64,000 nucleotides of DNA from assembly GCA_029532415.1 (NCBI GenBank), contig JAQOTA010000071.1:1984001-2048000 (forward strand), in the 5' to 3' direction. Of the stretch, positions 46,510-57,505 are shown piece by piece. A program made the position numbers and the translations under genes. This DNA is from Marasmius tenuissimus (Eukaryota; Basidiomycota; Agaricomycetes; Agaricales; Marasmiaceae). Within the stretch, counting starts at the first letter, position 1, and each line of letters begins with the position of its first letter. The notes under the pieces were generated by a model. The model was given only the letters and a program-made list of their open reading frames with translations. It was not told the DNA's origin and searched no databases.

Positions 46510-48862
46510 TCATGCGGCCCGGGAAACGATACCCACTACCGGGAATAGAGGAACACTGGTCATCCCTGGCTTCCACTCCAACAACCTCTTACGCTGTTCT
46601 TCCAACGGCAGTCCCTTCATTTTTTCCGGCACAGTCAAACGGAACCGCCTCACGAAGAGTGCAAGTATGCAAACACTCTCCGCTACAGCAAAGTGCCTCC
46701 CGATGCAGTTACGACCGCCAAACGAGAACGCAGCAACTAAGGTGTGTAAGCAAAATTTTTTATATGTTTTTCGATGAGAAACTCCCACTCACATGCATCT
46801 CGAGGCCACTCGTAATCCTCAGTGTCGATAAACCTCTCCGGCCGGAATTCATCCGCATCTTCACCCCAATTGAGAGCTGTCGGCGAATTATCTTACATCA
46901 GCCTCGGTCCTACTTGATAACAAGGTGATTAAACTCACGGCTTCGATGGATAGCGCGTATGTCAACGAGAATGCGATTATTTGCCTTCACAGGCACTGCA
47001 CACCTCACAACATTCGACAAGGTTTTCTCTCCAGGCTTAGTTGGATCAAAGCGGTACGTCGGTATTTCGGTATCCTTGAGTACGATCCTTGTAGTCCGAG
47101 GAGCTGGAGGGGTCAATCGCATGACTTCGTAGAATACAGCATGGGTATAGACCTATGAGAATTTAGTTTCGACGTGTGCTTCCTTCTCGAGAGGTGAGTA
47201 GGCTTACGAGTTGAGGAAAATATGCCTGGTAGGCCTGTGAAGCGTGTCGATTGATGAGTCGGTCTCTTTGGTTGAGCGACGGTACTCACTTTGTCGTCGG
47301 GCTCGACGGCGGCCCCGTTTGGCCAGATCTTGTATACTTCCTGATACAATTTTTCTTGCACCTCGGGATGCAGGGCCAAGTAGGCAAAGGTGAACGTAAG
47401 GGCAGTGGCGGAAGTTTCTGAAACCGGAATTAACCGACGATAATCAGAGTTAACGGGCTCCTTTTACCGTGTCCAGCAAGCAGATACCACTGGTGAAGTC
47501 GCATAACGTCAACCTTCCCATACAATGACGCTCGGAGGAAGGATACCCACAAACATGTCCGAAATTAGCTCCCAGTCACTGAGATGTCTACCACCATCCC
47601 CCGACTCAGCCCTACGGTTGGCTTCCACAAGGTTCCTCATGAGAGCTCCTTCCTCCATACTCTTACTGCCCCTGCCCCCATCGCCGTCCTCGTGCTCACT
47701 GACAGTCCCCAACATAGACACGGACTCATATAGCTGTCCCTCGAGCTTGTCGAATATATTCTGTACGTTGCGCACCTTGGCAGATACCCCGGGGACATTA
47801 TACCTCTTGAAAAAGTCGAACCCCCAGTCCGGAATCATACTCCGTTGAATGAGAAGCGAAATTGCCTTCTCGAGTGTCGATTGAAAATCTAACGTTTCCC
47901 CTTCTTCGCGTTCCGACCCGGGTTCCTTCCATGAAGCGCGTTGACCAAATGCCGCAGAGCAGAATATCAAGAGTGCCAACTGTTGAGAGGCGTTGAGCGC
48001 TAGCTAGGGAGGAACGTTCTGACTTGAATGAAGACAAACCTGACTCAAATCCTCGAGAGAATGAATGTCATACTGTTCCTTCTTGTTCCCTCCCATTTTT
48101 GATTCGATCGACTCCAACCACGCATTCGCGAAACGGGTCGCCTCTCTCCATACACGCGCGTTATTGGCCTGCGAACGGTTGTTAACACGGTGTCCAGAGC
48201 TCTTTGAAAGAACGTACCTCATTGAACGCGGGATTAGCTATCGCTCTGTGTCTTTTCCAGTCGCTTCCGCTAGCCCGCAGGATATGGTCCCCAAAAAGAT
48301 TCAGGGTGAACTGGGAACGCAGCGATGCATGAGCAACGCGTGGCTGCCACACGGCGTATAGCAAGACTCTCTGACTCACACAGCTCACGTCCTTATCGAA
48401 CGCCTTGTCCGTGTTCACGAATCGCAGCGCTTCCGCATCGGAGATGAAGTACACTGGCTGAGGGTCATCCGTAGCCATGACGGTAGAGATACAACTGCTC
48501 CCAAACTGGGCATATTCTGTCATGTGAATTGAGGATGACTCCGGCGGTAAAAGCGTTACGCATGGACCCACTTTTGAAGTCTGAAGTGAAGTCGCCGACC
48601 CAGTCACTTGGAGGCCACAGGCCGCAGAAAGCGACTGCTGCCCATCCGCCCGGGTTGTTCGGTAGAAACCCCTTTCCAGGACATGATCTGTAGGGGGAAA
48701 CGTCCGCTCAGTATTATGGGACCTACCTGCAAGAAGATCCAGAGGAGGATACCTGGCTTCACGAAAGGCCCGCACGAGATTCCTAATCCAGCTCACCACG
48801 CCCAAGTGTACCAGAAAAGCCGAAGCTACTGTGAGGATTACGACACTAGTGGGGGAAAACAT
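46510..48862 (-). CDS. Cytochrome P450 monooxygenase
   Basis: Multi-exon minus-strand gene. ATG 48862 opens a membrane anchor (VVILTVASAFLVHLGVVSWI). Recognisable in order: YFISDAEALRFVNTDKAFDKDV, NLFGDHILRASGSDWKRHRA (C-helix W-x-x-x-R), and the I-helix oxygen-binding AGHET joined by two introns flanking a 22-nt exon (WYLLAGH). Then come the K-helix ExxR (YEVMR, ~47120), the PERF motif (FRPERF) and the haem loop FSFGGRNCIGRHFA (Cys is the haem ligand). It ends at 46510. Likely an ER enzyme; substrate and CYP family not determinable here. The short segment between anchor and YFISDAEAL is hard to splice by eye and may contain an error. Confidence 0.88.
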
Positions 48863-49234
48863 CGATGAGACCAAACCTCCAAATCTTACTCCTTATTTAT
48901 ATCACCGCTCGTCTTCTGAAACTCCGAAGTGGAACCTGTGTTCGGGTGCCACACAGTCCGAAACGTACATCTGAATAATACCTCACCCAGAGTATCAAGC
49001 TTAGAGTGGGTACCTATTGAGATACCGAATACCACCCTTGCGCATGGAGGCTGACCCTGAAAGCAAACATTTTCTGATGGAAGCATGTTAGTCTTGACCT
49101 GTGCCAACGCGATATGTAGAGATTGCAATGCATATGACCAATGTTAATGAGCGGCCAAGCCTACATGGTCAAAGTCGGTCAATGACATTTGGGGTGGTGC
49201 CACCGACGACAGTAGCGCCTTGCGAGCCACTAGT
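48863..49234 (-). promoter_or_regulatory. P450 promoter region
   Basis: TATAAATA lies at 48901-48894 on the minus strand, 32 bp before the start codon, within GATATAAATAAGG. The same 13-mer occurs in the promoter of the DUF1348 gene. Confidence 0.45.
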
Positions 49235-51203
49235 CTATTCCTTCAACTTTGCCATCGAGATTTCATCCTTCAGCCTGTTCAAGCTTAAGTACACGTTCTT
49301 GAGGATCGTGTCTCCCACCTAGCAAATGGCAAGGGCGAACATCAACATTCGTCAATAGTAGTTGCCAAGTGCTGACTCACCAGCCAAACAGTCTTCCCAA
49401 TATCGAGATCTCCCTCAGCAATCCCAGAGTAGCAAGTCGTTTTGTTAATGGGGACATCGAACACTAGATCTCGAGGGTCGATCCGGAACGAAGCACCGCC
49501 GAAACCAATAGACATGGAAGTATTCGCCGTGCAGGGTACGGTCCAGTGCTTGAACTTCCCGTCGTATTGGGCACCAGGTATCAAGCTATGGATAACGCGT
49601 GCATCCTACGAAGCGATCAGCAATCCACTACAATGAACAGGGTGCCTGCGTTAGACTGACCGAAGGCGGCACAACAAGCAGAGACTGTTTTGCATTCCAC
49701 AAATCAATATTGAACTACGCCAGCAGGAGACCGTGCTCAAGAACTCACCGTCCCCGTATCCAGCACCCCAGACCTATTATTCGTAAACCATTCCACCGCG
49801 ACTCCGTTCACGCTCAATCCATCAATCGGGGCCTCCCAGAAACCTTTGTTGTTGTTGACGTTCTTCATCGTGACAACCGTATCTTCGTGATACTTCTCTG
49901 GGTTCGTTCCCCCAATCGTCATCTCGCCCTCACTCCCTTCCTTCTCAGCGTCGAGATGACGAGGAATCTTGAACGAAGTGACGGGTTCGTTGATTTGACT
50001 TGTATTCATAAGCGCGTCGATAAACTGAGTGCCATTAGGCTGCCGTGCCAAATCCGGCTGTGCCAGACCCAGGATTCCGTCCCACGGGATATTGGCTCTG
50101 TAGGTTGAGCAACACAGTAAGTACAAGTATGCACTTTGTGTGATAGATACTGTATGATCAACGCACGAAATAACCGATCGACTCTCCTTCTCCGTAGCTC
50201 CAAACCGAACGTTCTCAACCGTAAGATCGGCGATCGATAGATGATCTGTTGCCATCAATCCTAGCACGTATCCCGATCCATAAACAATGAAAAATCCGTC
50301 TCGAGTGTCACGGAAGCTCGAGCTCGAGTTATGGCCGATAGACGCGTGCGGTCCCTGAGAAAAATATAGTCAGTATCAACTCGAAGTAGGTTCGGACTCC
50401 AGAGCACGTACACATCCTGGAGCGCTTTGATCATCGCCGTGACAGTTTTCGCCAGGGACCCAGAGATCAGCTGAACCGGTGTCGACAAGAAGCTTGAAAC
50501 GTCTTGGGGGGGTTCCGAAGAATGCTTCGCAAAAATCTAGACACCATGAGACGAGACGCGTCAGACTAGAGTACCGAGAGTTATGAGCACTTACACCCAA
50601 TGTCGGTCAACCTAGTATAGTGTAACGATTCAGAAAGACACTCGATGCCAGGAAACAGTGACACTCACTCGTTCTCGAGCTCAGCAGAATGCACACCACA
50701 CTCGACAGGATCGCTGCAAGGAGGGTCCACAGCTGCAATCAAATCACCCAAACCGCTATGCCCAGCTTCCCTATCCTTCGACGGCGAATCCTTTGTGGTC
50801 CCACTGGCTGTTTTCACCAGACCGAGTGGAATCCCGGAGCGATTCAACCGCTTGTCATATTGGCGATAGGCATATGCGCCTGAATCTACGACGCGTTCCT
50901 CCAAGGCGCGGCCTAAGCGACCAGCGGCCTTGTCGATGTGCTGCTTGTAGACAGCCTGGAAGTTCTCGTATCAGTTCCATCTCTTGTGCTTGGTTAGCTC
51001 TGGGTACTCACCGATGCTGAAACAACCCTTCGACGTTCGAACCCAAACCCAGTGCGACTTTTCAATGCCTTCAGAGCCGTTGTGTGAACAAGACCTTTCT
51101 TAGAGTGAGCGAGAGGAAGAGAATTGGGAGCTGCGGACGCGAGTCCGTTCGAAAGAAAGAGAGTGTAAGTCAAAAAGAGCGAAAAATGAAGTTCAAGTCG
51201 CAT
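49235..51203 (-). CDS. Pepsin-like aspartic protease (family A1)
   Basis: Minus-strand, multi-exon secreted protease. Signal peptide MRLELHFSLFLTYTLFLSNG, then a ~150-residue basic propeptide with little conservation. First catalytic motif VDTGSADLWVP (~50480), preceded by FGTPPRRFKLL. The central part has WDGILGLAQPDLARQPNG and EMTIGGTNPEKYHEDTV. The second catalytic motif SGVLDTGT lies near 49760 and is split from the next exon. A disulfide-bearing WTVPC...FRIDPRDLVF segment and a final exon GDTILKNVYLSLNR end at TAG 49237-49235. Both Asp residues are present, so it should be active. Probably extracellular or vacuolar acid protease. Confidence 0.9.
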
Positions 51204-51516
51204 AGATGATAGCTCAGATACTAGTACGAAACGAGAGTGTTTTTTTTATGTAGAAGGGAAATAAAAAATGGGTTTGATTGGAGTTGGGTTCGAAAAAGCA
51301 AGGCAGTTCTGAGGTATTGTGAACCGATCAGAATCCCGAAATAATTACTCAAGTGGCTGGCAACTAATACGTCACCCTGGAGCGTCGAGGTTTTGTTCGA
51401 AGTTGTTGGGCTGTGAGCGAATACTCAAAGCTCTCGGATAGAAGTCCTGAAGCTCAAAGCTTCCGTTGGCTTCCGTTTGCACTGTAGTCTAGTGTAATGA
51501 TTGACGAGCGTCAAGT
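51204..51516. other. Intergenic region
   Basis: 313 bp between two minus-strand genes, with an A/T-run (poly-T 51240-51247) just upstream of the protease. No gene. Confidence 0.4.
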
Positions 51517-52165
51517 TCATAGATGTCTCTCCGTGATCTCTACAGCCTCGGTATCCACGCCGGGTTTGAACCATCGTTCAGAGTCCGAGATAGGAACGTC
51601 ATTGCCACACATCATGCGCTTTCGCATCAGCCCGGATTCATCGAATGTCCAGTTCTATGTGAGTATTTCAAGTGAGCTAAATCAACTCGCGCAAGGAGTA
51701 ACACGAATAACCAAACGCACCTCCATTCCGTAGCACCGATGCCATTGGCCTTTGAGGTCATGTTGCGTATTCCATTCATAGAAGAACTGAGCGGGAGCGC
51801 AGCATCAGTACGATATTCCGACAGGAAATGACACGAACTGAACCAACACGCACTTGTACCGCAATCTTGTTATCCTGGAATGTGAAGAGTTCTTTCCTCA
51901 ATCTGATTACAATGGCATCGACATCACTCTACAGAGCAGAGAAATCCAATGAGACTCACATGTATCCGTGTTCTTTCTTCCACTTGTCCGCCAAGAATTT
52001 CTCGACTTCCTCTCTCCCCGATAGAAAACTATCTCGGTTGCGCCAGATAGTGTTCGGTGTGTACGCCAGGGAAATCTTCGAGGGTGTCTTCGTGTTCCAG
52101 AGGTCCTGAGCTACTTTGACCTTCTTAACTGCGGTCGCAAGAGTGAAAGGTGGTCTGAGAGACAT
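51517..52165 (-). CDS. DUF1348 / SnoaL-like (NTF2-fold) protein
   Basis: Four exons on the minus strand, about 149 residues. Conserved DUF1348 features in order: VAQDLWNTKTPSKISLAYTP, TIWRNRDSFLSGREEVEKFL, WKKEHGYILRKELFTFQDNKIAVQ, FFYEWNTQHDLKGQWHRCYG, NWTFDESGLMRKRM and NDVPISDSERW. Splice joins at GYI|LRKEL, AVQ|FFYEW and GME|NWTF are in phase. The fold is a small cone-shaped alpha+beta barrel; members are widespread in bacteria and fungi and their substrate is not known. Normal length for the family, cytosolic. Confidence 0.9.
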
Positions 52166-52228
52166 TGGGCCGGGTGAAGTGATTGAGAGGGAGGCTGTTG
52201 AAGTGAGGTTCTCGCAAAGACGTTCCCT

Positions 52229-52236
52229 TATTTATA
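52229..52236 (-). promoter_or_regulatory. TATA box of DUF1348 gene
   Basis: TATAAATA (reverse strand), 64 bp before ATG 52165, in a GATATAAATAAGG context identical to that of the P450 gene. Confidence 0.55.
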
Positions 52237-52920
52237 TCAGCCAAAGCGTGGCACTTCGAAGAAGTCCGGCTCTATGGAACCAATGTGGGAGGAATCCGGT
52301 GGTCAAGTGCTCGAGAACATAACGGCCTTCCTTGATTTAGAAAAGTTGTAGGTTTGATTCTGGGAGTCTTGAGATGATCAAGGCTCTTAATCTCCGTCCA
52401 TTGGAACGTAATGAAGGTTATAACGCAGTTTGTGGGATCCCGGTGTTGAGATCGAGGTTGAAACAAGGGATCTAGTCTTTGATTGTTCAAGTGCGAGCTG
52501 AACGTTCTGATCAGGTGGTGGTGTGGGACTGAGCGGCGATCCTAAGAGGGTCCATCGTGAGAATGCATGGCCGTTTTGGCTAGCTCGGACACTCGGGCCG
52601 CCGACTGATTGTCGGCCATCGGACCGTCATCTCGTTTCTGCTTCTCCCTCCATCGCCCGACTGCAAGGCCTAATACTGCAATCCAGAAATAGCTTAGTAT
52701 TCTTTGCTTATGTTGCTGCATCGAAGCTTCGGCTCATCTTCAAGCAGGACCGGATAGTCCGATACGCCCACCGCGTCTCTGGTGGAAGGCTGTACATTCA
52801 GGACGCTGGCTTTCTTACGTCGATTTCATTGGACCCCTACCATCTTCTGTTCGAACGAGTCATTCACTGCGATACCTGCGCAAAAACATCAAGGAAAGGA
52901 CGAGCTGAGTGCATTCGGTA
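52237..52920. other. Intergenic region
   Basis: About 680 bp to the first boundary of the LysM tandem duplication. Open frames up to 132 codons (52523-52921) have no recognisable similarity. No gene called. Confidence 0.35.
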
Positions 52921-53591
52921 ACCCAGGATTCAATGGCATGCAACGCTAGCTATTTTTGCGAGTTTAGTGATCATGCCGCATCTTCAAGCACATGCCCTCG
53001 ATACAAGCCAAGTGTTCCTGTCCTGCTTGTGGTACTAGGAGCTAGAGATACGAAGACACAACAGCTTGCGGGTATGAGACGCAGCGATCGGATAGATCCA
53101 TATCCATCCCGTGTTGGCCCCCCTTTTCCTACCTACTTCAGACGATGCACACCTTCTCAGCATTTTCTACTCAGGCCCAGTGAAAGCTAGCCCCTTCCTG
53201 GGCTTTACCTGAAGCCAATAACCTGATCGTGCAGCTCTAACACCCTCTTAAGCTCGATTTAATGGGACTGATGTCCTGGCCAGACGATTTCATGAGCTGA
53301 AATCATGGTCCAACCTGTCGATCCCTCGAGCGTTCCTTGGGATCATAGAGGCTCCTGAGCTCATTTGATCTGTTTCGTCTCTAGCTTGCCTCCGTTTGGG
53401 TTCAATTTCCTCCGCGGGTAATTCTGCATCACTGAGCTCGATGCCCTGGGGCCTGACCGCACAACTTTGGATCCCCTTTATTGTGAACTGAAACGGTCTG
53501 ACCACCTCCAATCTTTCGAGCGGTAGACTTGTCCCTATCCAATTTCCGGACATTCAATTCCCGACTACACGATCGGACGCTTTCACGCAAT

Positions 53592-53600
53592 GCTTTAAAA
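53592..53600 (+). promoter_or_regulatory. TATA-like element of LysM copy B
   Basis: GCTTTAAAA, 89-97 bp before the start codon. The same AGCTTTAAAT-type element precedes copies D (56321) and E (58438) at similar distance. Confidence 0.5.
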
Positions 53601-53688
53601 TCTCGACTTGTTGAGATGTACTACATTCGACGTCGTCCCACCACGGCTCTTCCATCCTAGCTTCCTATATCCCAGCCCGACAGTAGTC

Positions 53689-54711
53689 ATGCCATTCCTT
53701 TATCTCACACTCTTTTCCTTCATTGTCGTTGCGCAGGCTCTGGCTCCACGCGGGCCCGCCTGTACCCAACAGTACACTGTCCAGTCCGGCGACTCGTGCA
53801 ACGCCATCGAGAAGAACTTCAAACTCACATCTGGGACCGTCCGTTCATTGAACTCCCTCGTCAATGCCCAATGCACTAACCTATACCCTGGACAATCGCT
53901 CTGTCTGTCGACCAGCTCTTCCGGCTCATCTGGTAGCGGCGGCGGCGGAGGTACGAGCTGCAGTCAAACCTATACCGTCCAGTCGGGAGACACCTGTTCG
54001 AAAATCGAAAAGAATTTCGGTTTGAGCACCGGGAGTGTCATTAAATTCAATTCCGCTATCAACCCTCAATGCACGAACATGTATCCAGGACAATCCCTTT
54101 GCCTAGTGGCGGGCAGCTCCTCTGGTGGTAGTGGCGGAGGCGGTAGCACCGTCACCGTCACCGTCACCAGCGCCGGACCCGTCCAAACTTCCACCGTCCT
54201 CGCCACAATCACCCAGACATATACTCTATCTGCTTCGACCGAGACAGAGACGAAAACTTTGTCTCCGACCACCGTCACCGCGACAATCCCTGTTAGCGTC
54301 ACGGCCACGGAAACGTCCCTCCTCACGACGACAGCGACGGTCACCGCACCTACGGTCACTGAAACCACAACGCAAAGCACAACAGTCACAGTCACCAGCA
54401 CTGCAACTCCTTCCGCCAGCTGCCCATCCGTCTCACGATTTGCTTGTGTCGGCAAAGACAAAAGCGGCGCGGGTGACTTATATTTCGAGTTTTCCGGCTT
54501 TTCTGCTGCCACTCAAGTCCAGTGTTCCTATGTTAATTCTGCGGGCGTTCAAGGGGCTTGCTTGTACAAGGTAGTCACTTCCCGTTCGATCCTATTATCA
54601 ATCGCTGACTTCTCTTCTTCCTGCGCGCAGAAAGTAGACGGCACATTGATCAACGACCAGAACAGGGGGAACTGCCCGGCAAGCATGGCATCAGTGTATG
54701 CATCCCAGTAG
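53689..54711 (+). CDS. Secreted protein with two LysM domains (copy B, intact)
   Basis: Start ATG 53689 (MPFLYLTLFSFIVVAQALA, signal peptide). LysM 1 is QQYTVQSGDSCNAIEKNFKL ... CTNLYPGQSLCL. A Ser/Gly linker leads to LysM 2, QTYTVQSGDTCSKIEKNFGL ... CTNMYPGQSLCL. A long Thr/Val/Ser-rich stalk follows, likely O-glycosylated. The C-terminal domain has conserved cysteines (SCPSVSRFACVGKDKSG ... CSY ... CLYK|KVDG ... RGNCPASMASVYASQ). Homology to the other copies places a 60-nt intron at 54571-54630, although the frame is open through it; spliced length is 320 residues. LysM domains bind chitin or related glycans. Role as effector, wall protein or interaction factor is unproven. Confidence 0.88.
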   Translation: MPFLYLTLFSFIVVAQALAPRGPACTQQYTVQSGDSCNAIEKNFKLTSGTVRSLNSLVNAQCTNLYPGQSLCLSTSSSGSSGSGGGGGTSCSQTYTVQSGDTCSKIEKNFGLSTGSVIKFNSAINPQCTNMYPGQSLCLVAGSSSGGSGGGGSTVTVTVTSAGPVQTSTVLATITQTYTLSASTETETKTLSPTTVTATIPVSVTATETSLLTTTATVTAPTVTETTTQSTTVTVTSTATPSASCPSVSRFACVGKDKSGAGDLYFEFSGFSAATQVQCSYVNSAGVQGACLYKVVTSRSILLSIADFSSSCAQKVDGTLINDQNRGNCPASMASVYASQ

Positions 54712-55462
54712 ATGATTTTCGTCCACTTTTCGCGCATCCAATGCATTCGAGGCTGAAGGTGAGGGAGACATGAAGGGTTTGTACCAGACTGCTCTGCTGT
54801 AGTAGCCTTGTGTTTGGTTTATTATTCAAGATTATTTCATGGGCTGTTTCGTTGGGTTATCTAGGGTGTTTGTGTTCGTCAAACTCTATTATTACACTGA
54901 ATTATACATACAATTCCTTGGTCGCGCACTATCTTCAATGTCCAGCTGTGAGCTCACATCCACCACCCACAATGCACACGCTGCCACTCGTTGAGATACC
55001 AGTGGTTCGTCGCGGCCAGCGGCAGCCGGGGATTCGTATATTTTACGCTGGCGGGCGGCATTATCTGCGAAGTCCTTTTGCGACTCGTCGCTCAGTACAG
55101 TCTCTGCGCTGATCTGTGGCATTTTCGATGTCCGTACGTTTACGTGTTTATGAGCTTTATCGGGGGCTGAACTCTGTTTTCTTGTAAAGTTGTTCCCTTA
55201 AATTCGGCAAAATACGGCACGATGCGTGTCACTGCCATCAGGCGCCGGCTCCAGCGCTCTTCTCTCCCAGTTCACTTCTTTACCCCAACTTCTTGTGCCG
55301 CTGTTGCAGCTGCAACACAAAGGGTTACGAGTGGCCGTACCTATGTGTTCTCTCACGCTACATGCCAGCCAAGAAACTTGAGGTGAAGATATTTGGAAAT
55401 GTTCCTCAAGCTCAAGAATGATCAAAATTGGATTTTCCGGCGTACCTAGCACTTTCAACAAG
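54712..55462. other. 3' flank of LysM copy B
   Basis: Non-coding by my reading except for a minus-strand open frame (55122-54892) whose first ~45 codons are conserved in unit 2. Confidence 0.4.
54892..55122 (-). CDS. Candidate small conserved ORF, unit 1
   Basis: A minus-strand frame starts MPQISAETVLSDESQKDF and shares KIYESPAAAGRDEPLVSQR with the equivalent frame in unit 2 (57933-57751). Between the two copies I see a 3-nt and an 18-nt indel, both multiples of three. No known domain. The C-terminal parts differ after VSQR. It could be a small gene or the exon of a decayed one; coincidence is possible because the DNA is duplicated. Confidence 0.3.
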   Translation of the reverse strand: MPQISAETVLSDESQKDFADNAARQRKIYESPAAAGRDEPLVSQRVAACALWVVDVSSQLDIEDSARPRNCMYNSV

Positions 55463-55597
55463 AGTGAGCTACAGCCGAACCTATACCATCAAGTGGGGAG
55501 GGATTTGCTCTCAAATCGAAAAGAACTTCGGTTTCAGCGCCCGGGTTTTCGGCACACAGAAAGCGGACGGGAAATCCAAACCGACAACAACAGAGTG
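55463..55597 (+). pseudogene. LysM fragment (copy C)
   Basis: Starts as the second LysM domain (SRTYTIKWGGICSQIEKNFGF) and jumps within ~15 codons to the terminal-exon motif GTQKADGKSK, as in copy E (FGTQ|KADGKIH). The signal peptide, LysM 1, stalk and most of the C-terminal domain are missing. The first cysteine of the LysM (normally SGDTC) is degraded to WGGIC. This is best explained by a deletion inside an E-like gene. Confidence 0.7.
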
Positions 55598-55619
55598 CCC
55601 AGGATTCAATGACATGCAA

Positions 55620-56405
55620 CGCGCAGCTATCTATTTGACGAGTTTGGTAATCATGCCGCCTCTTCAAGCACAATATGCACTCGATAGGAGGCAAGTGTTC
55701 CTATCCTACTTGTCACTTGTGGTATTGAGAGCTGAAAGTACTGAGCCTCGACAGCTTTCGGCTATGTGACGGAACGATCTAATAGATGCATATCTATCTC
55801 GCGTTGGCCCCTCTTTCTCCTACCGACTGACGAGTTATGCACCCCTTCTTATCACCTTCTACTCAGGCTCGACGTAGTATGCCAGCCCCTTCCTAGGCCT
55901 TACCTGAAGTCACTGCCCTGATCACGTAGCATCAACACCCTCTTGAGTCCGTTCAGTGGGACTGACGAAGTCTTTGGTTGCCCCGACCAGAGTAATTCAT
56001 GAGCTGAAATCGCGGTCCAACCTCCGTTGAGCGGAAAACCAAACAGGTAGCGTGTCTCGGAGTCACAGAGGCTCCGAAGCTCATTCTATCTGTCTCGCTT
56101 CAACTTACTTCTGGGTTCATTCTCCGCAAGTAATCCTGTACCACTTAGGTCGATGCCCTGTGCCTGGCCACACAATTTTGGATCCCCTTCATTGCGTGCT
56201 GAATGATCTGGCCCCCACAACCTGTCGAGCGGTAGTCTTATCCTCATTCAATGTTCAGACATCCGATTCCCCGACTACACAATTGGACGCTAAGTTCACC
56301 CCTCTTGCTGGCGTACGCAAAGCTTTAAATTCTCAACTTGCTGATGACACCGTCCCACCACGGCTCTTCCCTCCTAGCTTTTCATATTCCAGCTCGACAG
56401 TAGTC
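55620..56405. other. Upstream region of LysM copy D
   Basis: Duplicated promoter DNA matching about 52940-53688. It contains AGCTTTAAAT at 56321-56330. Open frames here run into the LysM frame without an ATG context of their own. Confidence 0.45.
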
Positions 56406-57505
56406 ATGCCATTCTTTTATCTCACATTCTTTTCCTTCGTTGTCGTTGCGCAGGCTCTGGCTCCGCGCGGACCCACCTGTACCCAACAGTACATTGTTCA
56501 GTCCGGCGACTCATGCAACACCATCGAGGAGAACTTTGAACTCACATTCGGGACCGTCCGTTCATTGAACTCCCTCGTCAATCGCCAATGCACCAACCTA
56601 TACCCTGGGCAATGGCTCTGTCTAGCGACCAGCTATTCCGGCTCATCTGGTAGCGACTCGGGGGGCGGAGGTGCGAGCTGCAGTCAAGCCTATACCGTCC
56701 AGTCGGGAGACACCTGTTCGAAAATCGAAAAGAATTTCGGTTTGAGCACTGGGAATGTCATGAAATTCAATTCCGCTATCAACCCTCAATGCACGAACAT
56801 GTATCCAGGACAATCCCTTTGCCTAGTGGCGGGCAGCTCCTCTGGTGGTAGTGGTGGCGGAGGCGGTAGCACTGTCACCGTCACCGTCACCAGCGCCGGA
56901 CCCGTCCAAACTACCACCGTCCTCGTCACACTCACCCAAACATATACCCTCTCTGCCTCGATCGAGACGGGGACTCTGACTCAGACCACCAGCACCACGA
57001 CAGTCCCTACATCCTACCAAGCCGCTTGCAATCGTCAGATAGCACCAGGACTCGGCCGGTTAGACGAGACTACGATGGCAGTCCCTATCAGTGTCACGGC
57101 CACGGAAGCGTCCCTCGTCACAACAGCAGCGACGGTTACCACAGCGCAAAGCACGACAGACACCGTCACCAGCACTGTAACCGTTCCGTCCGCTAATTGC
57201 CTGTCCGTCTCACAATCCGTTTGTGCCGCTAAGGACAAAAGTGGCATGGACTTGTATGGCAATTCTGCCGGCTTTCCTTCTAACACTCAAGGCCAGTGTC
57301 TCTCTCTTGTCATTGAGAACACCAACTCTTCAAGCTCTTGCATTTATAAGGTAAGCACTCAAGCACTCCCCGGATGACATTACCTGACATTACTATCAAT
57401 CAATGATTTCTCTCCTGCACGCAGAATGCAGATGGGAATGTGTCTATATACAACAACGGGAGAAACTGTCCAGCGGCCGTGGCATTGGTGTATGCATCCC
57501 AGTAG
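56406..57505 (+). CDS. Secreted protein with two LysM domains (copy D, intact)
   Basis: Exons 56406-57350 and 57425-57505, 341 residues. The frame is open far upstream, but ATG 56406 gives the family signal peptide (MPFFYLTFFSFVVVAQALA). LysM 1 QQYIVQSGDSCNTIEENFEL and LysM 2 QAYTVQSGDTCSKIEKNFGL are separated by a Gly/Ser linker. The Thr/Val stalk carries a 26-codon insertion (SYQAACNRQIAPGLG region) flanked by 8-bp direct repeats. The C-terminal domain has CLSVSQSVCAAKDKSGMDLY and, after the intron, GRNCPAAVALVYASQ. Same expected glycan binding as copy B. Confidence 0.87.

Larger units (their letters stand above)
52921..55465 (+). repeat. Tandem segmental duplication, unit 1
   Basis: Begins at CCCAGGATTCAATGGCATG and ends at ACCTAGCACTTTCAACAAGAGT. 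Aligns with unit 2 (55598-58324) through non-coding upstream DNA, the LysM gene, and about 700 bp of downstream DNA. Divergence is clear by eye (many substitutions, small indels), so the event is old. Confidence 0.8.
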
